NCBI RefSeq assembly: GCF_003752155.1
Contig: NZ_RJVG01000003.1
Coordinates: 62,001 to 126,000 of the forward strand
Length of the DNA: 64,000 nt
Origin: Mobilisporobacter senegalensis
Lineage (GTDB): Bacteria > Bacillota > Clostridia > Lachnospirales > Lachnospiraceae
Direction of reading: 5' to 3'
Part shown: positions 1 through 8,749 of the stretch, piece by piece
How positions within the stretch are numbered: the stretch's first letter is position 1
How the letters are laid out: each line of letters starts with the position of its first letter
Program-made: the position numbers and the translations under genes
Notes under the pieces: model-generated
What the model was told of the DNA's origin: nothing
What the model saw: only the letters and a program-made list of their open reading frames with translations
The model's database searches: none

Positions 1-90
1 TACATATCGAAAGATTTCTTCATACATTTCTAAAAATACTTTATTAAAAAAATCGTCTAACTCATATTTGGTATAATTCACTATAATCAC
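1..90 (-). CDS. Partial N-terminus, possible sigma-70-type factor
   Basis: An open frame runs off the left edge of the window on the minus strand. It begins with GTG at position 90 (a second GTG lies at 81) and gives 30 codons without a stop. The visible residues include KYELDDFFNKVFLEMYEEIF, which has the acidic and aromatic pattern of region 2.1 in small sigma-70 family proteins. The upstream Shine-Dalgarno is weak (AGAAAG). Only the first residues can be seen, so the family assignment is a guess. Confidence 0.3.
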   Translation of the reverse strand, partial: MIIVNYTKYELDDFFNKVFLEMYEEIFRYV

Positions 91-370
91 ACTTTCTACT
101 TAAGAACATGAAGTTTCGAATCTTTTCAACTAGTTACATTTATGTAAGGTATTACCAATTATTTATAGTGATAGATTACATCAGTTCAATAGTATTCACA
201 ATGGGATATGCTTACTTAGGATATTAAAATGCCTATTTGATATATAATTGGAAATATTTGAAATATAGTGCTAAGTGTCGTAGTTTTTTATTAGAATTAA
301 ATAAGTTATTTGAAAAATACTAAGTAAAATAGGAGTATCTTAAGAGATATGTTAAATATATGTAAACACA
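91..370. other. AT-rich intergenic region, no gene seen
   Basis: This stretch separates the divergent partial gene on the left from the ars promoter. It is very AT-rich, has stops in all frames, and shows no clear hairpin or conserved element by eye. Confidence 0.6.
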
Positions 371-426
371 TTGACACTTATCTATATGAGGTTTATACTA
401 AGATATAGATAAATATCTATATCTTA
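371..426 (+). promoter_or_regulatory. ars operon promoter with ArsR operator
   Basis: TTGACA (371-376) and TATACT (394-399) are separated by 17 bases, a near-ideal sigma-A promoter. A perfect 12-bp inverted repeat follows directly: taagatatagat at 399-410 and its complement at 415-426, with a 4-base centre. It starts on the last base of the -10 box and covers the expected transcription start. A repressor bound there would block transcription, as expected for ArsR autoregulation. Confidence 0.8.
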
Positions 427-450
427 GATATGAAAGGAGTGAATCAGGAA

Positions 451-768
451 ATGTACAAAGGATATGTACTAATATTTAAGGCTTTATCAGATGAAACAAG
501 ATTAAAGATAGTTGAAATGCTATCTTGTGGTGAAATGTGTGCATGTGATTTGCTAGAATCATTTCAAATCACCCAACCAACATTATCCTACCATATGAAG
601 ATCTTAACTGAGTGTGGATTAGTGAATGGCAGAAAAGAAGGCTCCTGGATGAGATATAGTACTAATATGAAATCAGTTGAATCCATAAAAGAATTTTGGG
701 AGCGGATAACAACGGAACATGAAAATTGTATATGTAAAACCTCTAAGGAGATGGGTAAATGCGATTAG
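451..768 (+). CDS. arsR: ArsR-family arsenic-responsive repressor
   Basis: A small winged-helix repressor of the ArsR/SmtB family, expected to release its operator when As(III) binds cysteines. The protein has 105 residues from the ATG at 451. That start is preferred over an in-frame ATG at 430 because AAAGGAG lies at 433-439 and only fits the later codon. Cysteines C26, C30 and C32 sit in the metal-binding helix (EMCACDLL, compare ELCVCDL in classical ArsR), and C93, C95 and C104 form a C-terminal cluster. The recognition helix follows (TQPTLSYHMKIL). The gene overlaps the next one by 10 bases, so the two are translationally coupled. Its promoter carries the palindrome at 399-426. Confidence 0.88.
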   Translation: MYKGYVLIFKALSDETRLKIVEMLSCGEMCACDLLESFQITQPTLSYHMKILTECGLVNGRKEGSWMRYSTNMKSVESIKEFWERITTEHENCICKTSKEMGKCD

Positions 769-2408
769 TAATTATTGGTGCAGTAGCAGCTGGTACATCG
801 GCTGCAGCGAAAGCAAGAAGAAATAATGAAGAAGCTGAGATAGTAATATACGAGAAAGATAACTTTATATCATATTCAGGATGCGGTATGCCATATGCCA
901 TAGGAGGAGAAGTGGATAGTGATGACTTGACTCCAAGAGATTCAGAATTTTTTAAAAGGAAGTATAACATCCATATATTAACATTACATGAGGTAACTTC
1001 TTTAAACTCCAAGAATAAAACTTTAGAGATCAAGAATTTGTCAACGGGTGAATTATTCACAGACACATATGATAAATTAATAATTGCCACTGGTGCCAGT
1101 GCTATTATCCCGCCAATAAAAGGAGCAGATGGGAAACATGTTTTTTCCTTAAGGAATATCAATGATATGAATAAGATCAAAGAACATATTCAAGTGCACC
1201 AGCCTAAAACAGCGGCTATTGCAGGAACTGGATTTATCGGATTAGAAGTATGTGAGAATCTAAAGAAACTTGGAATCAGGGTCACATTAATTGAAAAACT
1301 GCCTCAGGTTACACCTGGACTGGATAGTGATATGGCAGTTTATGTGAAAGATTATCTCATTAAGAATGACATTGTAGTTATTACTGATGCCTCTGTAAAA
1401 GAGATTACGCAAAATAGCGTAATCTTATCTGATGAGAGAGAAGTTCAGGCAGATATGATCCTTCTGTCTACTGGAGTACGCCCAAATACAGAATTAGCAA
1501 AGATGGCAGGAATAGAATTGGGAATTGCTGATGCTATTAAAGTGGATGAAACAATGAGAACAAATATTGAAGATATCTACGCATGTGGTGATTGTATTGA
1601 ACATTATCATGTAGTTACAGGAAAAAGGGTCTATCGTCCATTAGGATCCACAGCCAATAAAACGGGAAGAATTGCAGGAGACTGCATAACAGGTGGAAAT
1701 CTTAAGTTTCGTGGGATTTTAGGAACCGGTATCTTCAAAATTTTTGATATGGTAGTGGCCCAGACAGGTCTATCGGAAAAAGAAGCAAAAGAATCAGGTT
1801 ATGATGTTGCCGTCTGCCATAATATAAAGCCAAATAAAGCTATGTATATGGGCGGGAAAGAAATGGTGATTAAAGGAATTGCAGATAAGAAGAGCGGAAG
1901 GCTCCTGGGAGCTCAAATTATTGGTTATGAGGGTGTGGATAAAAGGATTGATGTCTTTGTAACTGCAATAACATTTAAAGGGAAAGCAGATGATTTATTC
2001 CACTTGGATTTAGCATATGCACCTCCGTTTTCTACAGCGAAAGATCCAGTGATGTATACAGGAATGATTCTGGATAATGCAATATATGGAGCTCAGCCTT
2101 TAATAACAGCAATGGAGTTAAATGAATTAATAGAATCAGGGAAGGATTATACTCTAATTGATGCAAGAGCAAATTCCCAATATGAAAAAGAGCATGTTGA
2201 AACAGCCACTAATATACCACATGAAAAACTTAGGGAATCAATAAAAGATCTAGATAAGGAAGTCATTGCAGTTACTTACTGCAATAAAGGAGTTACTGGC
2301 AATGCAGCTCAAAATATCTTACGAAACCATGGTTTTAAGAAAGTATTTAATCTGTCTGGCGGACAGAGACAATTTATGAAAATAAAAGATAAAAAACCTG
2401 ATATGTAA
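759..2408 (+). CDS. CoA-disulfide reductase-like flavoprotein with rhodanese domain
   Basis: A 549-residue pyridine nucleotide-disulfide oxidoreductase of the CoADR-Rhd type. The N-terminal FAD motif is LVIIGAVAAGTSAAAKARR, and C42 in SGCGMPY is the single active-site cysteine of this class, which reduces CoA disulfide, persulfide or polysulfide. A second dinucleotide fold lies near residue 150 (GTGFIGLEV). The C-terminal ~100 residues are a rhodanese domain with the catalytic loop CNKGVTGN (C508). The gene overlaps arsR and is inside the ars operon, which suggests a role in thiol redox balance or thiolated arsenic chemistry. That role is inferred; the enzyme class is clear. Confidence 0.82.
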   Translation: MRLVIIGAVAAGTSAAAKARRNNEEAEIVIYEKDNFISYSGCGMPYAIGGEVDSDDLTPRDSEFFKRKYNIHILTLHEVTSLNSKNKTLEIKNLSTGELFTDTYDKLIIATGASAIIPPIKGADGKHVFSLRNINDMNKIKEHIQVHQPKTAAIAGTGFIGLEVCENLKKLGIRVTLIEKLPQVTPGLDSDMAVYVKDYLIKNDIVVITDASVKEITQNSVILSDEREVQADMILLSTGVRPNTELAKMAGIELGIADAIKVDETMRTNIEDIYACGDCIEHYHVVTGKRVYRPLGSTANKTGRIAGDCITGGNLKFRGILGTGIFKIFDMVVAQTGLSEKEAKESGYDVAVCHNIKPNKAMYMGGKEMVIKGIADKKSGRLLGAQIIGYEGVDKRIDVFVTAITFKGKADDLFHLDLAYAPPFSTAKDPVMYTGMILDNAIYGAQPLITAMELNELIESGKDYTLIDARANSQYEKEHVETATNIPHEKLRESIKDLDKEVIAVTYCNKGVTGNAAQNILRNHGFKKVFNLSGGQRQFMKIKDKKPDM

Positions 2409-2494
2409 CCTATAAAATATCTTTGCATAATATATGAATATATGCTCATATGCTTATATATTTATATCTCTATACAAATATATGCCCATCTAAT

Positions 2495-2539
2495 ATCTAA
2501 TCTGTAAAAAGTGAAATATAAATATAATATAGATTAGAT
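2495..2539 (+). promoter_or_regulatory. Inverted repeat before second arsR
   Basis: A perfect 9-bp inverted repeat, atctaatct at 2495-2503 and agattagat at 2531-2539, is separated by 27 bases and ends 18 bases before the second arsR. The sequence resembles half of the operator at 399-426 (both contain ATCTA/TAGAT). It is probably a second ArsR operator. The AT-rich 2411-2490 stretch ahead of it has several ATATATG-type repeats. Confidence 0.5.
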
Positions 2540-2557
2540 AGTAAGTGGGGTGGATTC

Positions 2558-2905
2558 ATGACTGAGATCTTTAAAGCTCTGTCTGAAGAAAGCAGATTAA
2601 GAATACTGTCTTTACTAATGGATAAGGAAATGTGTGTATGTGAGCTAGAGGTTTGTTTAAAGATGACACAATCCAATGCATCAAGGCATCTGATGGTTTT
2701 GAAAAAATCCGGTATTCTTGAAAGCTGTAAGAAGGCACAATGGGCTTATTTTCGTATCAGTGATAAGTTCAAAGAAGAACATAGACATCTATGGGAATAT
2801 TTAAAGATACATTTAAAAGAGCTAAGAACATATGAAAGAGATAATATGGAGAGAGAGAAGTATAAAGGGATTGATATTTGTTCATATATGAATGAACAAC
2901 GTTAA
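2558..2905 (+). CDS. arsR: Second ArsR-family repressor
   Basis: A 115-residue ArsR/SmtB protein. C26, C28 and C33 in MCVCELEVC match the three-cysteine As(III) site of the classical E. coli ArsR, a better match than the first arsR copy. The helix-turn-helix region reads TQSNASRHLMVLKKSG. A GGGGTGG ribosome site precedes the ATG. The gene stands directly ahead of acr3, with an inverted repeat upstream. The window therefore has two ArsR proteins with different cysteine layouts, possibly for different inducers or for staged control. Confidence 0.88.
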   Translation: MTEIFKALSEESRLRILSLLMDKEMCVCELEVCLKMTQSNASRHLMVLKKSGILESCKKAQWAYFRISDKFKEEHRHLWEYLKIHLKELRTYERDNMEREKYKGIDICSYMNEQR

Positions 2906-2918
2906 GGAGAGAATAAAA

Positions 2919-3974
2919 ATGAGTAATGATAACACACCGGGGATAGGATTTTTTTCAAAGTATTTAACTATTTGGGTAGCGGTTTGTATGATAATAGGTG
3001 TATTAATTGGTAAGTTCATGCCATTTATACCAGATTTTTTTGACCAGTTTGAATATGCCAATGTATCCATACCTACAGCAATACTTATATGGGTCATGAT
3101 CTACCCAATGATGATGAAAGTAGATTTTCAAAGTATTAAGGATGTTCGTAAGAATCCAAAAGGATTATATGTAACATGGATTACAAATTGGATAATCAAA
3201 CCTTTTACAATGTATGGAATTGCAGCAGCTTTCTTCTATGTAATTTTTAAAGGTCTTATTCCAGCAGAATTAGCAAAAGATTATTTAGCAGGAGCAGTTT
3301 TACTTGGAGCCGCTCCATGTACTGCCATGGTATTTGTATGGAGCCAATTAACAAAAGGGAATCCAGCATATACAATCGTTCAGGTGGCGACTAACGATCT
3401 TATTATTTTAATTGCATTTGTACCTATCGTTAAATTTTTACTGGGGGTAAGTGATGTATCTGTACCATGGGACACTTTGATTTTATCTGTGATTCTATTT
3501 GTTGTAATTCCATTAGCAGGAGGTATTATTACCAGGATGGTTATTACAAAAAATAAAGGTATTGAATACTTTGAAAAACAATTTCTGCCAAGATTTGATA
3601 GTGCTACAACAGTAGGATTGTTATTAATGTTAGTGCTGCTGTTTTCCTTTCAGGGAGAAGTAATATTAGGAAATCCTGTACATATTCTTCTCATTGCGGT
3701 ACCATTAACGATTCAGACTATATTAATATTCTTTGTAGCTTATTTTACTTCAAGAATATTAAATTTACCTCATGATATTGCTGCTCCGGCAGGCATGATC
3801 GGGGCTTCTAATTTCTTTGAATTAGCAGTAGCAGTAGCAATTGCATTATTTGGCATGGAGTCACCTGCGGCGCTGGCAACAACGGTAGGTGTGTTAACAG
3901 AAGTTCCTATTATGTTACTTCTTGTTAAAATAGCAAATAATACAAAGAATTGGTTTCCCAACATAACAAAATAA
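2919..3974 (+). CDS. acr3: Acr3-family arsenite efflux permease
   Basis: A 351-residue membrane protein with about ten hydrophobic segments that extrudes arsenite. The family signature is clear: APCTAMVFVWS with the essential cysteine C134, then NPAYTIVQVATNDLIIL, and the conserved glutamate E301 in GASNFFELAVAVAI. The ATG at 2919 is chosen because AAGGAGAG (2904-2911) precedes it. An earlier in-frame ATG at 2892 overlaps the arsR end and lacks a ribosome site. Within the operon it probably works with the ArsA ATPase as well as on membrane potential. Confidence 0.93.
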   Translation: MSNDNTPGIGFFSKYLTIWVAVCMIIGVLIGKFMPFIPDFFDQFEYANVSIPTAILIWVMIYPMMMKVDFQSIKDVRKNPKGLYVTWITNWIIKPFTMYGIAAAFFYVIFKGLIPAELAKDYLAGAVLLGAAPCTAMVFVWSQLTKGNPAYTIVQVATNDLIILIAFVPIVKFLLGVSDVSVPWDTLILSVILFVVIPLAGGIITRMVITKNKGIEYFEKQFLPRFDSATTVGLLLMLVLLFSFQGEVILGNPVHILLIAVPLTIQTILIFFVAYFTSRILNLPHDIAAPAGMIGASNFFELAVAVAIALFGMESPAALATTVGVLTEVPIMLLLVKIANNTKNWFPNITK

Positions 3975-4079
3975 GGAATCAGAATTAATCTTGGGATTCC
4001 ATTGTTCTGTTTAATATGTAATATTTTAACTTATTAAATATCAGTATTAAAATCATAATAAAATGAATGGAGAGATAGT

Positions 4080-4472
4080 ATGAAGAAAATGCAGATTTTT
4101 GAACCGGCCATGTGTTGTTCCACGGGAATTTGCGGAGTGGGTGTTGATCCTGAACTTTTAAGGATTTCTACAGTATTAAATACTTTAGAAAAGAATGGCA
4201 TAAAAGTGGACCGCTTTAACCTTTCAAATGCACCTGATGAATTTATAAAAAATCAGACAATCAATAAATTTATTAATGAGAAAGGTGTGGAAGAATTACC
4301 AGCCATTATGGTTGATGATGAAATAGTACTTACGGGCAGATATCCTAAGAATGAAGAATTTGTAAAAATACTTGAACTCCCGGCAAATCTTCTTGCCATA
4401 CAACCTAAAAGGGTCAGAGCAACAATTAGAAAATCAAGAGGTTGTGGCTGTTCAGGTGGGGATTGTTGTTAA
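4080..4472 (+). CDS. arsD: ArsD arsenic metallochaperone
   Basis: A 130-residue ArsD, the chaperone that hands As(III) to ArsA. The N-terminus has the essential C12-C13 pair and C18 (PAMCCSTGICG) in a thioredoxin-like fold. The C-terminus ends CGCSGGDCC, a further cysteine cluster typical of many ArsD proteins. The gene is 105 bases after acr3 and 34 bases ahead of arsA, the usual arsD-arsA order. Confidence 0.93.
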   Translation: MKKMQIFEPAMCCSTGICGVGVDPELLRISTVLNTLEKNGIKVDRFNLSNAPDEFIKNQTINKFINEKGVEELPAIMVDDEIVLTGRYPKNEEFVKILELPANLLAIQPKRVRATIRKSRGCGCSGGDCC

Positions 4473-4506
4473 TGTGTTACGTGGGTATAGAGAGGATAAT
4501 GAAATT

Positions 4507-6267
4507 ATGAATAGTAAATCAGCTGGAAATTTATTTTATTTTGAACCAAAGGAACGAAATCTCACCAAATATCTTTTCTATACAGGAAAAGGGGGAGTGG
4601 GTAAGACTTCAGCTGCATGTGCAACCGCAGTTCATCTTGCTGACAATGGATATAAGGTATTTTTAATAAGTACAGACCCGGCTTCTAATCTACAGGATGT
4701 TTTTGAAACAGAACTTGATAATAAAGGAGTTTTTATTAAAGAAATTCCAAATCTTATGGTCGCCAATCTTGATCCGATTCAAGCGGCAGCAGAGTATAGG
4801 GAAAGTGTGATTGAACCATACAGGGGGAAATTACCTGATTCTGTCATCAATAATATGGAAGAACAGCTTTCGGGTTCGTGTACCGTTGAGATAGCTGCAT
4901 TTAATGAATTCTCTAAGTTTATTACAGATAAAAAGGTGTATGATGAATTTGATCATATTATATTTGATACGGCTCCAACCGGTCATACTTTAAGAATGTT
5001 ACAGCTTCCTTCTGCCTGGAGTAACTTTATTAGTGAAAATACTCATGGAGCTTCCTGCCTTGGACAGCTCGCAGGATTAGAGGATAAGAAAGAGATATAT
5101 AAGAAAGCAGTGGAAACCTTGGCGGATGGAACTTTAACTACATTAATATTAGTTTCACGTCCAGAAATGACACCACTAAAAGAAGCATATAGAGCATCAA
5201 AAGAGTTAGAAGAGATTGGGGTTAAAAATCAATGGATGATTATTAATGGAATATTAACATCCTTTGATGACCCTGTTTCAGAAGGTTTATATAAGAAACA
5301 AAGAAAAGCATTAGAAGATATGCCGGAGGAATTAAAACGTTTGGAAACTTATATTATTCCTTTGCGGGCATATAATGTAACAGGAATTAAAAATGTAAAA
5401 GCATTCCTTACGGAAGATAATTATATTGCTGCAGATGATAAACTGCACACAGATAATTTATTTAATCTTCAGAATATAATCGATGATTTCATTACTACAG
5501 AGAAGAAAGTAATATTTACCATGGGAAAAGGAGGGGTTGGAAAAACGACCATTGCAGCAGCAATTGCCCTTGGGTTAGCAGCGAAAGGGAAAAAAGTACA
5601 TTTAGCAACGACCGATCCGGCTGCCCATCTGAAATTTGTAATAAAAGAAAATAATAACATAACTATGAGCCATATTGATGAACAGGAAGAACTTAAGAAA
5701 TACCAGGAGGAAGTTCTTTCAAAAGCCAAAGAGTCTATGTCACAAGAAGATATAGAATATGTAGAAGAAGATTTACGTTCGCCATGTACTCAGGAGATTG
5801 CAGTCTTTCGTGCATTTGCCGAAATCGTAGATAAGGCGGATGATAGGATTGTAGTGATAGATACAGCGCCTACAGGACATACATTATTACTTCTTGATTC
5901 AACTCAGAGCTATCATAAAGAAATTGAACGATCCTCCGGAGTCATACCTGAAGCTGTGAAGAAATTATTACCAAGACTTCGCAATGAGGAAGAGACACAA
6001 GTAATTATAGTAACCCTTCCAGAAGCAACTCCTGTCTATGAAGCGATGCGTTTAGAAGAAGATCTGACGCGGGCTGGAATTCATACAAAATGGTGGGTGA
6101 TTAATTCTTCCCTGTATCAGACGAACACTTCTAATAAATTATTGGCTTCAAAAGCAAGTAATGAAATCAAATGGATGAATACTGTAGATAAACATTCTAA
6201 TAGTAAATTTGCGGTTATTTCCTGGAGTGAGGAGGAAATCAAAGGAGATAAATTACTAAGGCTATAA
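4507..6267 (+). CDS. arsA: ArsA arsenite-activated ATPase
   Basis: A 586-residue ArsA with two homologous halves. P-loops GKGGVGKT stand at residues 27-34 and about 339-346. The metalloid-site cysteines are C125 (SGSCTVEIAAF) and C427 (SPCTQEIAVF), matching the C113 and C422 contexts of the E. coli enzyme. DTAPTGHT signal loops occur in both halves. It energises arsenite export and here is paired with Acr3 rather than ArsB. The ATG at 4507 gives the usual family length; the frame stays open upstream into arsD but that part has no homology. A terminator follows. Confidence 0.94.
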   Translation: MNSKSAGNLFYFEPKERNLTKYLFYTGKGGVGKTSAACATAVHLADNGYKVFLISTDPASNLQDVFETELDNKGVFIKEIPNLMVANLDPIQAAAEYRESVIEPYRGKLPDSVINNMEEQLSGSCTVEIAAFNEFSKFITDKKVYDEFDHIIFDTAPTGHTLRMLQLPSAWSNFISENTHGASCLGQLAGLEDKKEIYKKAVETLADGTLTTLILVSRPEMTPLKEAYRASKELEEIGVKNQWMIINGILTSFDDPVSEGLYKKQRKALEDMPEELKRLETYIIPLRAYNVTGIKNVKAFLTEDNYIAADDKLHTDNLFNLQNIIDDFITTEKKVIFTMGKGGVGKTTIAAAIALGLAAKGKKVHLATTDPAAHLKFVIKENNNITMSHIDEQEELKKYQEEVLSKAKESMSQEDIEYVEEDLRSPCTQEIAVFRAFAEIVDKADDRIVVIDTAPTGHTLLLLDSTQSYHKEIERSSGVIPEAVKKLLPRLRNEEETQVIIVTLPEATPVYEAMRLEEDLTRAGIHTKWWVINSSLYQTNTSNKLLASKASNEIKWMNTVDKHSNSKFAVISWSEEEIKGDKLLRL

Positions 6268-6305
6268 TATTGAATTCAAGTATATATTAACAGATTCAGA
6301 TATTC

Positions 6306-6355
6306 AACAACCTCCAAATTGATCAAAGAGAACTACCATTTGGAGGTTGTTTTAA
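6306..6355 (+). terminator. Rho-independent terminator after arsA
   Basis: A perfect 14-bp stem (6306-6319 with 6338-6351), 18-base loop, then a short T-rich tract. It closes the ars operon. Confidence 0.85.
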
Positions 6356-6562
6356 TTATAAGTTCTTATAATATAGTAATAGCCTAAGAACAATAACTAT
6401 TCATACATTCCATTGTGTTTCGGTTTCATTTGACTACAAAATAGTGTATAATTTTTTTGGTTTTAGTGTGTATACAAATAATAGTAGTTATGTTAAAATG
6501 TAGGTTGGAAAGTTACTATCAGATAAATAGGGGCGTTTACTTGATAAACCGGAGGTAATTAA

Positions 6563-6832
6563 ATGGGAAGAATGAGTAGAACAAACGGTAAAAATACCTG
6601 GGCGTTATTCTTGCTAATACTTGCAGGCATTGTATTAGGTGGTTTTATAGGCTATCTTGCAAAAGACTTTTCCTATCTGTCATGGTTAAACTATGGACAA
6701 AAATTTGGCCTTAGTGAACCATTTGTTTTGAATTTAGGAATATTAGTTATTACTTTTGGCATTAATATTAAAATTACCATGGCAAGTATCATTGGCGTAA
6801 TTATTTCGATCATTGTATATCGTACAATATAA
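6563..6832 (+). CDS. DUF4321 membrane protein
   Basis: An 89-residue protein with two hydrophobic segments: residues ~12-32 (LFLLILAGIVLGGFIGYLA) and ~52-88. Its composition and its position directly ahead of radC-mreB match the DUF4321 family, which is common in clostridial cell-shape clusters and has no established function. The start is set by CCGGAGGTAATTAAATG. Confidence 0.75.
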   Translation: MGRMSRTNGKNTWALFLLILAGIVLGGFIGYLAKDFSYLSWLNYGQKFGLSEPFVLNLGILVITFGINIKITMASIIGVIISIIVYRTI

Positions 6833-6907
6833 GAAGTGTTACAAACTTATTCATAGTAAGTAAAATCATGGGGGATTTTGCTTAGGGAGAATGAATAAGG
6901 AGAAAAC

Positions 6908-7612
6908 GTGAATAATAAGTATTTAACAGTCAAAGAATTACCAATGTCAGAAAGACCTTACGAAAAATGTGAAAAATATGGTGCTTGTTCTTTATCCGAT
7001 GCAGAACTTTTGGCTGCTATCATTAAGACAGGTTCTAAAAATGTAAGGTCTATTGATTTAGCCCACCACATATTGAATTATTCGAAAGCCAATAAGGGAC
7101 TTATTGGTCTTAATTATATGTCTATGAATGAGTTCATGAGTATCAAAGGAATTGGGAAAGTAAAAGCAATTCAAATGTTATGTATTGCCGAATTAACGAA
7201 GCGGATGGCAAAAGCAACCAATCAGGCAGGTCTGAAATTACTAAGTCCCGGTGCAGTTGCTGATTACTATATGCAGGATATGAGGCATATGACAAGAGAA
7301 CAAATTCTTATTGTTTTTATTGATTCAAAGAGCAAAGTTCTTGGTGATATGGTTATTTCTTCAGGTACCGTCAATTCTTCTATTGTTGCTCCGAGGGAAG
7401 TTTTCTTAAATGCATTAAGGCATTGTGCAACTTATATTATAATGCTGCACAATCATCCCAGTGGTGACCCAACCCCTAGTAAAGAAGATGTTATTACAAC
7501 AAAGAGGATAAAAGAAGCAGGTATATTAATTGGAATTAAGCTTATGGATCACATTATAATTGGTGATAATAAATATATAAGCTTAAAAGAGCAGGGAATT
7601 CTGGATACTTAG
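6908..7612 (+). CDS. radC: RadC-family JAMM-domain protein
   Basis: A 234-residue RadC (DUF2466). The N-terminal part has a helix-hairpin-helix segment (KGIGKVKAIQ, near residue 80). The C-terminal JAMM metalloprotease-like motif is HNHPSGDPTPSKED. The GTG start at 6908 follows AAGGAG. RadC lies upstream of mreB in many Firmicutes. The historical link with DNA repair is not well supported for the family, so a cellular role is left open. Confidence 0.9.
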   Translation: MNNKYLTVKELPMSERPYEKCEKYGACSLSDAELLAAIIKTGSKNVRSIDLAHHILNYSKANKGLIGLNYMSMNEFMSIKGIGKVKAIQMLCIAELTKRMAKATNQAGLKLLSPGAVADYYMQDMRHMTREQILIVFIDSKSKVLGDMVISSGTVNSSIVAPREVFLNALRHCATYIIMLHNHPSGDPTPSKEDVITTKRIKEAGILIGIKLMDHIIIGDNKYISLKEQGILDT

Positions 7613-7713
7613 GCTTCATTGAAAGAAATCTTTGAATCTTGATCTGAGACTCAGATGGACATGCAGGTATGCTTCTTGAGCATGATCACAAAATTGAAAG
7701 GAGTTTTTATTTA

Positions 7714-8748
7714 ATGGTTAAAAAAGCTTTGGGCATAGATTTGGGTACTAGTACCATTAAAATATATAAAAAAGGGGAAGGAGTAATATTAGATGAACGT
7801 AATATTATAGCGATTGCCAACAAAAAAGATATTATCGCAGTTGGTAATGATGCGTTTGATATGTATGAAAAAGCACCATCCAATATTAATGTTACCTACC
7901 CTGTAAAAAGTGGTGTTATAGCTGATATAGCAAATATGCAATCTTTATTGAACCATCTTTTAAGAAAAATAGGCCAAGGATCAAAAATTAGCGGAATGTC
8001 ATATATTATCGCTGTTCCCACGGACATTACGGAAGTGGAGAAAAGAGCATTTTATGATCTGATTGCCAATTCCAGTGCAAAAGCAAAATCAATTTTAGTA
8101 GTTGAAAAACCTGTAGCAGATGCATTAGGTGTCGGATTAGACGTTACCAATGCCAGAGGTGTCATGACTGTAAATATTGGTGCGGATACTACGGAGATAT
8201 CTATTATTTCCCTTGGTGGAATCGTTTTAAGTAAACTTATACCTGTTGGAGGGAATAAGTTGGATGAATCTATCAGACAGTATGTCAAGAAGAAATACAA
8301 TCTTATTATTGGCGATAAAACAGCCGAGGTCATTAAGAAAGAATTAGCAAATGCAACTCCAGGTGATGAAAATACAATCAAAGCTTTCGGACGAAATGTT
8401 GTTCGCGGGTTACCAAGCCAGATGGATATAAGTTCAGCCATGGTTTATGAATCAATTAAAGAATACCTTTATACAATCATAGACAGTATAAAAATAATTT
8501 TAGAAAGAACACCACCAGAAATCTCTTCCGACATTATAGATACAGGCATATATATTACAGGAGGTTCTGCTAATATAAAAAACTTAGAAACTTTAATTAA
8601 CAAAGAAACGGAGCTGCCAGTAAATATTTGCAAAGATGCAAGTAATTCTGTTGTTTTAGGTCTTGGAAGAATCATGGAAGAAGCTTCCCTATCGATGCTG
8701 GCAAATGATATCAGGCAAAGCACATATTCCACAAAGACGAGGGATTAA
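7714..8748 (+). CDS. mreB: MreB-family rod-shape actin homologue
   Basis: A 344-residue bacterial actin. Phosphate loop 1 reads LGIDLGTSTIKIY, loop 2 VNIGADTTEISIISLGGIV, and the adenosine motif is ITGGSANIKNLE. It polymerises under the membrane and guides the elongation machinery. The ATG at 7714 follows GAAAGGAG; an earlier in-frame ATG at 7669 adds only non-homologous residues. The stop is one base before mreC. Sequence alone does not separate MreB from the Mbl/MreBH paralogues, but the mreCD neighbours favour MreB. Confidence 0.9.
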   Translation: MVKKALGIDLGTSTIKIYKKGEGVILDERNIIAIANKKDIIAVGNDAFDMYEKAPSNINVTYPVKSGVIADIANMQSLLNHLLRKIGQGSKISGMSYIIAVPTDITEVEKRAFYDLIANSSAKAKSILVVEKPVADALGVGLDVTNARGVMTVNIGADTTEISIISLGGIVLSKLIPVGGNKLDESIRQYVKKKYNLIIGDKTAEVIKKELANATPGDENTIKAFGRNVVRGLPSQMDISSAMVYESIKEYLYTIIDSIKIILERTPPEISSDIIDTGIYITGGSANIKNLETLINKETELPVNICKDASNSVVLGLGRIMEEASLSMLANDIRQSTYSTKTRD

Positions 8749-8749
8749 A

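Noticed and set aside
743-1180. 145-codon minus-strand frame
   Set aside because: It lies wholly opposite the CoA-disulfide reductase gene, which has clear domain motifs; it is a shadow frame.
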